A stretch of 64,000 nucleotides of DNA. It comes from Acholeplasma equifetale ATCC 29724. Lineage in GTDB: Bacteria > Bacillota_I > Bacilli_A > Acholeplasmatales > Acholeplasmataceae. This document shows, in pieces, positions 19,270 through 28,136 of this stretch (positions are counted from its first letter, which is position 1; every line of letters begins with the position of its first letter). Position numbers and translations under genes: made by a program. The DNA is taken from contig NZ_JHXL01000001.1 in assembly GCF_000687735.1 (NCBI RefSeq), forward strand, positions 124,001 through 188,000, written 5' to 3'. The notes below the pieces were generated by a model. It did not search any database and had not been told where the DNA came from. It saw only the letters and a program-made list of their open reading frames with translations.

Positions 19270-21506
19270 TGGAAAAGATTAAGGGATACGTACAATCAAT
19301 TAAATATAAGAATGATGAGAATGGTTATACGATTGCTAAATTAGAAACGCCCGAAAAAGAAATAATTACTATTTTGGGCTTTTTTCCTATTTTAAATGAA
19401 GAAGTACTATATGAATTTCAAGGTTCATATGTCATTCATCCTACCTTTGGTAAACAATTTAAAGTTGAAACTTATGAAAGAATAGAAGATATCACTGAAC
19501 CGGGATTAATTCGATATTTGTCAAGTGAGCAATTTACAGGTATTGGACCTAAAACAGCTATGAAAATCGTTGAATTATTAGGTGTTGATGCTATTGATAA
19601 GATTTTAGCGGATCCTAACGTTTTAAGCCCTATTTTAAAGCCTGAACGTCGACAATTATTATATGAACAATTAACATTAGATTTAATGATGCAAAAAACC
19701 TTTATTAAACTATTTGAATATGGTTTAAGCTATAAAGTATCAATGAATTTATATAAAATATATGGTTCCCAAACTGTTGAAAAAATAGAAGAAGATCCGT
19801 TCCGTTTGATGTATGAAGTGGATGGTTTTGGGTTTTTAAAATCACTTGAATTAGCAATCAGATTAGGTATTGAAAAAGATGATATAAGAACAATTAAAGC
19901 TGCAATTATTTATATTCTTAATCAAACATCTTTTCAACACGGTGATTTATATTTAGACAAAAAATCATTAAATGAAAAGGTTAATAAATTATTAAATATT
20001 GAAATCAATATTGATGATGGCTTAACACTTTTAGAAAAGGAAGCTAAGATTAAAGTTGAAAAGGATTTATATTTTTTAACTGAAATTTATTATTCTGAAA
20101 TTCAACTTGCTAAATCATTATTAAGTTTAACGAATCAGCCAAAACGTAAACTTGATATAGATTATTTAGAGTTATTACTTAATCAGATATCTATTCAAAA
20201 AAACATAGAATATACAGAGAAACAAAAAGAAGCAATTATCCAATCGATTATAAATCCTTTAACAATTATTACAGGTGGCCCCGGTACAGGAAAAACAACG
20301 CTTATAGATGGTTTGCTTAATCTTTATGCAACTTATTATAAACTTAACCTGAAAGACCCTTATATAAGCGAAAAAATTGGTTTAATGGCTCCAACAGGGA
20401 GAGCTTCTAAGAGAATGAAAGAAATTTTAGGTTTAGAAGCAAGAACAATACATGCTCAATTAGGTTTTGATTTTGATCATTCATTTAAATTTGATAAATA
20501 TAATCCTTTGCCACATCAACTTATTATTATTGATGAGGCATCAATGATAGACATCTTTTTAGCAAGACGACTATTTGATGCGATTTCTGAAAAAGCACAA
20601 GTAATTATCGTTGGTGATGAAGACCAATTACCTTCTGTAGGTCCCGGTAATGTTTTAGGTGACATGATTGCATCAAATGTCATACCAGTTATTCGTCTTA
20701 AAGAGATTCACCGTCAAGCTAAAGATTCACATATTATTTCACTTGCCAAAAGCATTAATGAACAAAAATTAACTTATGAAGATTTAATTAGTTCAAATGA
20801 GGTCATTTTATATCAAGGTGAACAGTCACAAATAAAAAAAGTAATTTTAGGTCAAATTGAAGGTGCAATCAAAAAAGGATATGATATTTATAATGATATT
20901 CAAGTATTAATTCCACAATATAAAGGTGAATTAGGAATTGATGCTATGAATGAAGCTATTCAAAAAATGGTTAATCCAAATGTCAATAGTTCAGTATTTA
21001 TGTCATACGGTGATAAAAAATACTATAAAGGCGATAAAGTCATCCAATTAACAAATGATAAAGAACGTCAAGTAATGAATGGTGACATTGGATATGTTAA
21101 AAATATTTATTTAAACCAATATGATAAACTTCAAATGGAAATTTCATTTGATAGTAAACTTGTCTATTATGATCAAGCTGATTTAGAAAATATTAATTTA
21201 GCATATGTTATTTCAATTCATAAATCTCAAGGTTCAGAATACAAAATTGTATTCTTACCAATTATTAAAAGCTATTTGCATATGCTTAAAAAAGAACTTA
21301 TTTATACAGCAATTACACGTGCTAAAGAGTATTTATTGATTTTAGGAGATATGAGATTACTTCAATATGCCTCAAATCAATTATCTGAAAAACGTAAAAC
21401 AATGCTTAAATCTAGATTAACTTTAGATAATGAAAAAACATTATTTGATGAGTCTATCGAAGAAATCAATATTGATGATTTAAGCCCATATGATTTTATG
21501 AAATAA
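19269..21506 (+). CDS. recD2: RecD2-type ATP-dependent DNA helicase
   Basis: This 745-residue superfamily 1B 5'-3' helicase is of the type found without RecBC. The N-terminal OB-like and helix-hairpin-helix region includes GIGPKTAMKIVELLG. Walker A GGPGTGKT is at 336-343, and LIIIDEASMIDI is the Walker B segment. VGDEDQLPSVGPGNVL and a C-terminal ISIHKSQGSEYKIV plus YTAITRAKE complete helicase motifs III, V and VI. The family acts in repair and replication fork maintenance. It is last in the nadD-nadE-mnmA-recD2 run. Confidence 0.95.
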   Translation: MEKIKGYVQSIKYKNDENGYTIAKLETPEKEIITILGFFPILNEEVLYEFQGSYVIHPTFGKQFKVETYERIEDITEPGLIRYLSSEQFTGIGPKTAMKIVELLGVDAIDKILADPNVLSPILKPERRQLLYEQLTLDLMMQKTFIKLFEYGLSYKVSMNLYKIYGSQTVEKIEEDPFRLMYEVDGFGFLKSLELAIRLGIEKDDIRTIKAAIIYILNQTSFQHGDLYLDKKSLNEKVNKLLNIEINIDDGLTLLEKEAKIKVEKDLYFLTEIYYSEIQLAKSLLSLTNQPKRKLDIDYLELLLNQISIQKNIEYTEKQKEAIIQSIINPLTIITGGPGTGKTTLIDGLLNLYATYYKLNLKDPYISEKIGLMAPTGRASKRMKEILGLEARTIHAQLGFDFDHSFKFDKYNPLPHQLIIIDEASMIDIFLARRLFDAISEKAQVIIVGDEDQLPSVGPGNVLGDMIASNVIPVIRLKEIHRQAKDSHIISLAKSINEQKLTYEDLISSNEVILYQGEQSQIKKVILGQIEGAIKKGYDIYNDIQVLIPQYKGELGIDAMNEAIQKMVNPNVNSSVFMSYGDKKYYKGDKVIQLTNDKERQVMNGDIGYVKNIYLNQYDKLQMEISFDSKLVYYDQADLENINLAYVISIHKSQGSEYKIVFLPIIKSYLHMLKKELIYTAITRAKEYLLILGDMRLLQYASNQLSEKRKTMLKSRLTLDNEKTLFDESIEEINIDDLSPYDFMK

Positions 21507-21552
21507 AAAAACCATACGAACTACAATTTTTAGTTCATATGGTTTTTTTTAT
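21505..21552. terminator. Bidirectional terminator between recD2 and the esterase
   Basis: A long inverted repeat, AAAAAACCATA...GAACT with AGTTC...TATGGTTTTTT (one mismatch), is flanked by A and T runs. It can serve both convergent genes. Confidence 0.88.
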
Positions 21553-22274
21553 CGACTAAATGAGAACAACCAATCCAATATACCTTTTTCTTCATAGGCT
21601 CTATTCCAAGAACCATGACTAGCATCTTGATAAAGCGTAAACCTATAGTTTTTATGATTTTGACTAAAAAATTTATTAGCTTCTATATAACTATTTGGAT
21701 TAACTACTTGGTCATCAATAGAGTGGAACATCCAAATTGGGGTTTTTAGATATAAAGGTAGTATATTTAAATCGATTTTTCCACATATTAATATTGCGGA
21801 TGCAAACTTTTCAGGGAATCTAGCAATTAAATCTGCTGTTTTACCAGCACCCATGGACAATCCGATTAAGTGAATGTGTTTTGGATCAATAGGAAATTTT
21901 TTTAGTAAATCATAATCCAAGAAACGATTCCATAAATGAGATACTGGAATGTAAGGTGTATTTTCAAAACTATAAATGCCATCTGCCAATAACTGAGATC
22001 GATCAATCCAGTACTCTGTTTCTTTAATTTGTGGAGCAATAATTATTGTATCATCTTTATATTTTGGATGATTGATAATGTATTCTAGTATTTTAGTATT
22101 AAATTGAATGTGTTTTAATCCATCATCTCCACGTTCACCAGCACCATGGAAAAATATGACAGCACGATAAGATTCTCTTTTAGTTTTTGGTATATAAATG
22201 CGATATAAAATTTTACCTTCATAAATGGATGGATTTTCGTAAGTTTCTAAATACATATAGTTTTCTAACTTCAT
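21549..22274 (-). CDS. Alpha/beta hydrolase, esterase (PHB depolymerase/LpqC-like)
   Basis: This 241-residue cytoplasmic hydrolase has an oxyanion strand FFHGAGERGDDG and the nucleophile elbow GLSMGAG. Asp is in HSIDDQVV and His in DASHGSWNRAYEE. The pattern resembles esterases of the LpqC/polyhydroxybutyrate depolymerase and phospholipase/carboxylesterase group, here without a signal peptide. The stop codon is embedded in the bidirectional terminator. It lies one base downstream of pheA on the same strand, so the two form an operon with no obvious metabolic link. The substrate is unknown. Confidence 0.82.
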   Translation of the reverse strand: MKLENYMYLETYENPSIYEGKILYRIYIPKTKRESYRAVIFFHGAGERGDDGLKHIQFNTKILEYIINHPKYKDDTIIIAPQIKETEYWIDRSQLLADGIYSFENTPYIPVSHLWNRFLDYDLLKKFPIDPKHIHLIGLSMGAGKTADLIARFPEKFASAILICGKIDLNILPLYLKTPIWMFHSIDDQVVNPNSYIEANKFFSQNHKNYRFTLYQDASHGSWNRAYEEKGILDWLFSFSR

Positions 22275-22275
22275 T

Positions 22276-23073
22276 TTAATATACTCCTAATAATCGAATT
22301 TTTACATCGTAAATACTCATAAAATCATTTATGATTTCTTGAATATTTTTATGATTGATATCTAATTCTAAAAAGAAATGATGTAACCCAATTTTATCTA
22401 TTATTGGGCGTGAAATAATGGACTTAAGATTAATATTGTGTTCTTTAAAAATATGTAATAAATCGTATAATAGACCGGGTCTATCGTCATTTGGTGTTAT
22501 AACGATTAAAGCATTATTTGAATTTCGAATATGAAGTGTTTTTTCGATACATGCAAATCTAGTTTGATTGGGATTAATATCTTCAATATGATGTATCGTT
22601 AATTCAAATGGAAAATTAACAAGGTGATGCGGAATAATGGCTGCCCTTTTATCTAGATTTTCCATAAGTTTTTCTAAAGACTCAGTATTTGATTCTGTCT
22701 GTATAAACTTCAAATGCTTAAATTTTGATAGGAAACTTAAACATTGTTGAAGCGCTTTATATTGAACATATACTTCATCAACTGAATCTATACTTACCTC
22801 ATTAGTTACAAACGAAAAAGTGACATCAACTCGTTCAATTGAAGAAATAAAATAATTGTCATACTTAACTAATAAGTCAAGTGTTCTTTGAACAAAGCCA
22901 TCAATTGAATTTTCAAGTGGAAGTACTAAGATATCTTCTTTAAACGTATTAAAACATAAATCAATACTTGGTTCATATCGAATAACAGCTTTATTGTCTA
23001 ACTTTTCAATTATTTTTTGACAGGCAATTTCTGAATAAGTTCCTTTTGGGCCTAATGTAAGTATTTTTATCAT
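22276..23073 (-). CDS. pheA: Prephenate dehydratase with ACT domain
   Basis: This 265-residue protein begins ILTLGPKGTYSEIACQ, the prephenate dehydratase signature. It has VLPLENSIDGFVQRTLDLL and AAIIPHHL, then PNQTRFACIEK with the conserved TRF. A C-terminal ACT domain (about residues 190-260, DDRPGLLYDLLHIFKEHNI) normally gives phenylalanine feedback. The enzyme converts prephenate to phenylpyruvate. No other aromatic amino-acid gene is nearby, so whether it acts on prephenate here is open. A divergent 147-base region separates it from the marR gene. Confidence 0.88.
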   Translation of the reverse strand: MIKILTLGPKGTYSEIACQKIIEKLDNKAVIRYEPSIDLCFNTFKEDILVLPLENSIDGFVQRTLDLLVKYDNYFISSIERVDVTFSFVTNEVSIDSVDEVYVQYKALQQCLSFLSKFKHLKFIQTESNTESLEKLMENLDKRAAIIPHHLVNFPFELTIHHIEDINPNQTRFACIEKTLHIRNSNNALIVITPNDDRPGLLYDLLHIFKEHNINLKSIISRPIIDKIGLHHFFLELDINHKNIQEIINDFMSIYDVKIRLLGVY

Positions 23074-23220
23074 ATGTCATCCCCTATGATTCAATATTTT
23101 AACATATTTAAATATTATAAGTATATCAATATAAGAAAATTCGATTTCGAAATATAATAAAGATACTGATTTGATGAACAAATGATAAAATAATATAGAA
23201 TTATAAAGAGAGTGATAGCC

Positions 23221-23649
23221 TTGGAAAAGATCAAAAGTTATATCATCTTATCAAAAGCAAAGAATGCTTTAGAATCAATTATGAAACAAAATATTGAATC
23301 ATATGGTTTGACTATGAATGAGTTTTCGGTTTTAGAAGTTCTTAATACATATGAACGATTAATGGTTAATGAAATCATTCAAAAGGTTTTAATACCAAAT
23401 TCAAGCTTAACATATGTTCTTGAGCGATTAGAGTCAAAAGGATATATTTCTCGAATTCAATGTACATCAGATAAAAGAGCATTTTATATTTCTATAACTA
23501 CAGAGGGTAAATCTTTAATGAATGAAATATTACCGAAACATTTTAAATTTATTCAAAATGTATACGGTGTACTTAGTGATAATGAAGTAGAGGAATTAAA
23601 TCGATTACTTAAAAAAATAGGTTATCATGCTGAAAAATTTAACGATTGA
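23221..23649 (+). CDS. MarR family transcriptional regulator
   Basis: This winged-helix protein of about 142 residues has a helix-turn-helix from FSVLEVLNTYERLMVNEIIQ through NSSLTYVLERLESKGYI, and the wing IQCTSDKRAFYISIT, which contains the conserved DxR. Long N- and C-terminal helices form the dimer. TTG 23221 is preferred because AGAGAGTGA stands at a proper distance; GTG 23212 lies inside that site. The genes for a NUDIX hydrolase and an RNA methyltransferase follow closely. The ligand is unknown. Confidence 0.88.
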   Translation: MEKIKSYIILSKAKNALESIMKQNIESYGLTMNEFSVLEVLNTYERLMVNEIIQKVLIPNSSLTYVLERLESKGYISRIQCTSDKRAFYISITTEGKSLMNEILPKHFKFIQNVYGVLSDNEVEELNRLLKKIGYHAEKFND

Positions 23650-23659
23650 AGGTAAAAAT

Positions 23660-24079
23660 ATGGTAAAAGAAGTTTCTGCAGGAGCAATTGTATACACTAT
23701 CGAGAATAATAAACCACTTTTCTTATTAGTCCAACATAATCATGGGAATCATTTTTCATTTCCAAAAGGACATATAGAAAAGGGTGAGTCCATTATGGAA
23801 ACAGCTAAAAGAGAAGTTTATGAAGAAACGGGGATTATGATTGAATTTACATCAGATAAGATGCAAGTCAATACATATCTTATGCCTAATGGCGTTTATA
23901 AAGATGTCTACTATTTTTTAGCTAAAGCGTCTAATCATATCATCAAGTTTCCAAAAGATGAAATTCGACATGCTGGTTGGTATAATTATGATCAAGTTTT
24001 ACAATATCTCACATATGATAATGATAAAATCATTTTCCTAAAATTAGTAAAGGAATTAAAATATGAGAACAACCGATAA
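23660..24079 (+). CDS. NUDIX hydrolase (diadenosine tetraphosphatase-like)
   Basis: This 139-residue protein carries a complete Nudix box, from GHIEKGESIM to REVYEETGI, matching GX5EX7REUXEEXGU. The N-terminus VSAGAIVY and the FSFPKGHIE context resemble Ap4A hydrolases and other house-cleaning NUDIX enzymes. ATG 23660 is chosen because GAAGG sits 7 bases upstream. An upstream ATG at 23627 would overlap marR and would include that ribosome site. It overlaps the next gene by 17 bases. Confidence 0.9.
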   Translation: MVKEVSAGAIVYTIENNKPLFLLVQHNHGNHFSFPKGHIEKGESIMETAKREVYEETGIMIEFTSDKMQVNTYLMPNGVYKDVYYFLAKASNHIIKFPKDEIRHAGWYNYDQVLQYLTYDNDKIIFLKLVKELKYENNR

Positions 24080-25229
24080 AGATATGGATTATATTGATTT
24101 ATCCAAATCTAAGACATATGAAAAAATGCCATTTAAGGAGCAACTTAAAATAAAAAGTGATATGATACAATCACTTTTTAATATGCCAATTCGACCAATT
24201 ATTCCAAATCCAAAACCTAAGAACTATCGACATAAAGCTGTTTTATCTGCCTATAATATTAAAGTAGGTCAACATTTTCAGATAAGACTTGGATTATATC
24301 AAGAAGGTAGTAAAAAAATATTACCAACAACCAAACATTATTTACATGATAAAGAAATAGATGCAATATTTATTACTATAGAAAAACTACTTATTAAATA
24401 TAAATTTAGAGCTTATCACGAAAAATCTGGTGAAGGGATCATTAAGCATGTAGTTATAAGAAAATCATATGCATATAAAAATTTTTTAGTTACTATCGTT
24501 ACTCAAGGTAATCTATTTCCAAATCGACCAAAATTTATAAAAGAACTTATTAGTTTACATCCAAACATCGTAACTATTGTTCAAAATATTCATGATAAAA
24601 ATACACCAATCGTATTACTTGAAAACGAGAAAATTTTATATGGACCAGGATATATTATGGATAAAATTGGTGATTTAAGTTTCCAAATATCATCTAGGTC
24701 ATTTTATCAAGTAAATCCGATGCAAATGATGAATTTATATGAAGAAGCATTTAGAATTGCAAATATTGACAAAAAAGAAACTGTGCTTGATACATACTCT
24801 GGAATTGGAACTATAACACTGCTAGCAGCTCAAAAAGCAAAATTTGTATACGGTATAGAAATTAATCATCAAGCACATCAAAATGCTTTACAAAATAAAA
24901 AAATCAATAAGATTTCAAATGTGCATTTCTTAAATGGTGATGTTGAAGAAATTATTGAATCGATTGATGTGCCAATTGATGTTTTAATTATGGATCCTAC
25001 TCGTGATGGAGCAAGTATAAAGTTTATCGAAAGTATTAAAAAACTTAAACCTAAAAAGATACTTTATATTTCTTGTGAACCTAAGACACAATTTAGAGAT
25101 GTTGTTCAATTAAGTGAGTTTTATAAAACAGAAGTTGTACAACCGGTTGATATGTTTAGTTATACAGCACACGTTGAAAACATCGTATTGCTTTCTCTAA
25201 AAAACCGCTTAAAAAAGCCATTCTTATAA
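24063..25229 (+). CDS. 23S rRNA m5U methyltransferase-like protein (RlmCD/RumA/TrmA family)
   Basis: This 388-residue SAM-dependent RNA methyltransferase has QVNPMQMMNLYEEA, the SAM loop DTYSGIGTITLLAA, NGDVEEII, the motif DPTRDGAS (usually DPPR) and the catalytic YISCEPKTQF. The family forms 5-methyluridine in 23S rRNA or tRNA. There is no N-terminal TRAM domain, and no cysteine cluster for the 4Fe-4S centre of RlmD. RlmCD of Bacillus-type bacteria is the closest functional analogue. AAAGGA is the ribosome site. A terminator follows. Confidence 0.88.
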   Translation: MRTTDKDMDYIDLSKSKTYEKMPFKEQLKIKSDMIQSLFNMPIRPIIPNPKPKNYRHKAVLSAYNIKVGQHFQIRLGLYQEGSKKILPTTKHYLHDKEIDAIFITIEKLLIKYKFRAYHEKSGEGIIKHVVIRKSYAYKNFLVTIVTQGNLFPNRPKFIKELISLHPNIVTIVQNIHDKNTPIVLLENEKILYGPGYIMDKIGDLSFQISSRSFYQVNPMQMMNLYEEAFRIANIDKKETVLDTYSGIGTITLLAAQKAKFVYGIEINHQAHQNALQNKKINKISNVHFLNGDVEEIIESIDVPIDVLIMDPTRDGASIKFIESIKKLKPKKILYISCEPKTQFRDVVQLSEFYKTEVVQPVDMFSYTAHVENIVLLSLKNRLKKPFL

Positions 25230-25238
25230 TAGAACAAA

Positions 25239-25280
25239 AAGCATTTACCCTTTAAAAACTGGGTTAAATGCTTCTTTTTT
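25239..25280 (+). terminator. Terminator after the RNA methyltransferase
   Basis: AAGCATTTA-CCC pairs with GGGT-TAAATGCTT (one bulge) and is followed by CTTTTTT. Confidence 0.8.
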
Positions 25281-25344
25281 GCTTTTTGCCCAATGTGGAA
25301 ATATATCGAAATCAATGTGGAAACATCTAAAGAAGTTGTTTTTA

Positions 25345-25403
25345 TTGACTCCGTAGTTTGTTGTGATACAATATATCTATATGAATGAACGCTCATATAG
25401 ATA
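25345..25403 (+). promoter_or_regulatory. Promoter and ArsR/SmtB-type operator of the metal cassette
   Basis: TTGACT (25345-25350) and TACAAT (25367-25372) form a promoter. Overlapping its start site is a perfect 11-bp inverted repeat, TATCTATATGA (25374-25384) and TCATATAGATA (25393-25403), with an 8-base spacer. This is the usual shape and place of an ArsR/SmtB operator, so metal binding by the downstream sensor should derepress the cassette. Confidence 0.85.
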
Positions 25404-25413
25404 GGAGATTAGT

Positions 25414-25779
25414 ATGGATCAAAAAGATATAATAGAGTTTTGTGAATGTAATGTTCTTCACCCTGAAAAAATAGAAATAGCCCATAAAAACTTACTAGAT
25501 AATGAATCTATTTCACTGCTAACTTTGTTCTTCAAAACATTTAGCGATCCCACAAGAATGAAAATCATATTGGCATTAAAAGAAACCGAGTTGTGTGTGT
25601 GCGATCTCTCTGCTGTGATCAATGTCAGTCAATCCGCTGTCTCACATCAATTGAAAACCTTAAGAGAGAATCGTTTGGTTAAATACCGAAAAGAGGGGAA
25701 TGTTGTTTATTACTCGCTTGACGATGACCACGTCCACGTGTTAATAACTCAAGCAATGAATCATCTAAAACATAAGTAG
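25414..25779 (+). CDS. ArsR/SmtB family metal-responsive repressor (CadC-like)
   Basis: This 121-residue winged-helix repressor contains FSDPTRMKIILAL and VSQSAVSHQLKTLRENRLVKYRKEG. It has the CadC-type metal site: Cys61 and Cys63 in ELCVCDL, plus N-terminal Cys10 and Cys12 (CEC), which fits thiolate binding of Cd/Pb/Zn. The tail DDDHVHVL could supply an additional alpha5 site. The gene sits between its probable operator and the efflux ATPase, as in cad operons. Codon choice (more GTC, CTC and CAC) differs from neighbours, suggesting transfer. Confidence 0.93.
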   Translation: MDQKDIIEFCECNVLHPEKIEIAHKNLLDNESISLLTLFFKTFSDPTRMKIILALKETELCVCDLSAVINVSQSAVSHQLKTLRENRLVKYRKEGNVVYYSLDDDHVHVLITQAMNHLKHK

Positions 25780-25793
25780 AATTGAGAAAAATC

Positions 25794-28136
25794 ATGAAAG
25801 AGATTAAATATAGTTTATCAGAAATTAGCTGTGCGAGTTGTGCAAATAAGATTGAACAAAAGATAAAGAAGTTAAACGGAGTTGAGGAAGGTTATTTAAA
25901 CTTTGTTACAAAAGAAATCAAGGTACAAGTTGCGGATTCAACTGATACTGCAAGACTATTTGACACGATTAAAAAAATTGTGAAAGATGAAGAGGGTGAT
26001 GTCGAGGTATGTGAACTAACCCCAAATGTCATTTATGCAATAGATGGTTTAGACTGTGCAAATTGTGCGGCTAAGATTGAAGAAAAATTAAACAAGACCG
26101 AAGGAATTTTAGGTGCCAACGTCGATTTTATAGCAAAAAAACTGACACTTCAATTTAAAAATTCGCTAGATCAAAAACGTATAGAAGAAAAGGTTCAAAA
26201 AATTATTGATAAAATTGAACCTGGCGTAACGATAGCACAATCAAATGTGAAGAATGAAGATCACGTGGATGAAGAATCATCAATGACGAAAGATTTAATC
26301 ATCTTCGGTATAGGTATCTTACTATTTACTGGAGGATTATTGATTGCTGAAGGAATGATTTTTCGTTATGTATTACTTATACTAAGTTATTTCATCATCG
26401 GTGGAGAAGTTGTACTGAAGGCAGTCAATAACATATATCGAGGTAAGGTGTTCGATGAAAACTTCTTAATGACGATAGCAACTATGGGTGCATTTGCTAT
26501 TGGAGAGCATCCTGAAGCAGTTGCAGTTATGATTTTTTATAAGGTCGGTGAATTTTTCCAAGACGTAGCAGTCAATCGATCCAGAAGATCCATAAAAAAA
26601 TTGATGTCAATCAGACCTGATGTCGCAACGATTAAAAAAGGCAACACTTCTGTAGAAATGCGTGTTGAAGACGTTCAAACTGGAGAGATAATGATCATTA
26701 AACCAGGCGAAAGAATTCCGCTTGATGGTGAAGTGTTGTCAGGATCTTCCACAATTGACACAAAAATTCTAACAGGAGAATCTGTGCCTGTTAATGTTAC
26801 AAAAGGTGAGATGGTACTCTCTGGTTGTATTAATATCAATGGTTTATTGACCGTTAAAGTTACCAAACTCGCAAGCGAATCAACTGTTTCTAAGGTACTT
26901 GAAATGGTTGAAAATGCAACCAGCAAAAAAGCACCAACCGAGAATTTTATCACTAAATTTGCACGAGTATATACTCCAATCGTCACTTCGTTGGCTGTTT
27001 TGATTGCGGTAATACCACCACTCGTTATACAAGGTGCAACTTTTGAGGAATGGATCTACAGAGCACTTATATTCTTAGTTATTTCGTGTCCATGTGCACT
27101 CGTTGTATCGATTCCGCTTGGTTTCTTTGGTGGTATTGGAGCTGCATCAAGAAATGGTATCTTAGTTAAAGGTGGAAACTACCTAGAAGCATTAAATAAC
27201 ATTGAGATTGCAGTTTTTGATAAGACTGGCACATTGACTGAAGGAACTTTTACAGTGACTGAAATTAATACAGCTAATGGTGCAACACAAGAAGAGTTAC
27301 TTGAAAAAGCAGCGTATGTGGAAAGTTTTTCTAATCATCCTATCGCTGTCTCAGTCGTCAATAAATACAATAAAGAAATAGATCAAAGTTTAATAACTGA
27401 TGTTGAAGAAATATCTGGACACGGTATAAAAGCAGCCTATCAAAATGATATCATTGCAATCGGGAATGCTAGATTGATGAAAAGAGAGGGTGTTGAATTC
27501 AAGGAATCTATTGCATTGGGTTCGATTATATACATCGCTATCAATGGAAAATATGTTGGAAATATTGTTGTCTCAGATCAGATAAAGAAAGACTCAAAAG
27601 CAGCTATCAAAATGTTGAAATCATTGGGCATTAAAAAAACTGTCATGCTAACTGGTGATAAGAAATTAGTTGCTGATACAGTTGGACAAGAGTTAGATAT
27701 CGATGAAATTCATAGCGAATTGTTGCCTGAAGATAAGCTCAATATTGTAGAGAAGTTATTACTCCAAAAATCGAGCAGAGGGAAGCTGTTCTTTGTAGGT
27801 GATGGTATCAACGATACACCAGTATTAGCGAGAGCTGATATTGGAATTGCTATGGGTGGACTCGGTGCCGATGCAGCCATCGATGTAGCTGATGTCGTGA
27901 TTATGAATGATGAACCTTCTAAGATAGGTGCTGCGGTCTTTGTGGCAAAAAGAACTAGAAAGATTGTATGGCAAAACATATACTTCGCATTAGGAGTTAA
28001 ACTCTTGTTTCTAGCCTTAGGAGCTGTCGGAATCGCAACTATGTGGGAAGCCGTGATTGCTGATGTCGGGGTGTCATTATTAGCAGTACTAAATGCAATG
28101 AGAGTACTCAAATATAACTATAAAATAAAAAATTAA
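25794..28136 (+). CDS. cadA: Heavy-metal efflux P-type ATPase (CadA/ZntA type)
   Basis: This 780-residue P1B-type ATPase, predicted to export Zn/Cd/Pb across the membrane, has two N-terminal HMA domains with CASC (13-16) and CANC (88-91). The membrane CPC motif is at 432-434, the phosphorylation site is DKTGT with Asp476, and GDGINDTPVLARADIG forms the hinge. CPC, together with the late MWEAVIADVGVSLLAVLNAMR (the Asp-containing helix), fits Zn/Cd pumps rather than Cu pumps. ATG 25794 is preferred over TTG 25782, although the ribosome site is weak. It is 14 bases after the repressor gene, and codon use is richer in G and C than its surroundings. Confidence 0.95.
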   Translation: MKEIKYSLSEISCASCANKIEQKIKKLNGVEEGYLNFVTKEIKVQVADSTDTARLFDTIKKIVKDEEGDVEVCELTPNVIYAIDGLDCANCAAKIEEKLNKTEGILGANVDFIAKKLTLQFKNSLDQKRIEEKVQKIIDKIEPGVTIAQSNVKNEDHVDEESSMTKDLIIFGIGILLFTGGLLIAEGMIFRYVLLILSYFIIGGEVVLKAVNNIYRGKVFDENFLMTIATMGAFAIGEHPEAVAVMIFYKVGEFFQDVAVNRSRRSIKKLMSIRPDVATIKKGNTSVEMRVEDVQTGEIMIIKPGERIPLDGEVLSGSSTIDTKILTGESVPVNVTKGEMVLSGCININGLLTVKVTKLASESTVSKVLEMVENATSKKAPTENFITKFARVYTPIVTSLAVLIAVIPPLVIQGATFEEWIYRALIFLVISCPCALVVSIPLGFFGGIGAASRNGILVKGGNYLEALNNIEIAVFDKTGTLTEGTFTVTEINTANGATQEELLEKAAYVESFSNHPIAVSVVNKYNKEIDQSLITDVEEISGHGIKAAYQNDIIAIGNARLMKREGVEFKESIALGSIIYIAINGKYVGNIVVSDQIKKDSKAAIKMLKSLGIKKTVMLTGDKKLVADTVGQELDIDEIHSELLPEDKLNIVEKLLLQKSSRGKLFFVGDGINDTPVLARADIGIAMGGLGADAAIDVADVVIMNDEPSKIGAAVFVAKRTRKIVWQNIYFALGVKLLFLALGAVGIATMWEAVIADVGVSLLAVLNAMRVLKYNYKIKN

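Noticed and set aside
25160-25396. Minus-strand open frame before the metal cassette
   Set aside because: It crosses a terminator, the promoter and the operator of the cassette and has no ribosome site.
27710-28111. Minus-strand open frame inside cadA
   Set aside because: It is antisense to the conserved GDGINDTP and C-terminal membrane region. Composition is dictated by the coding strand and there is no start signal.
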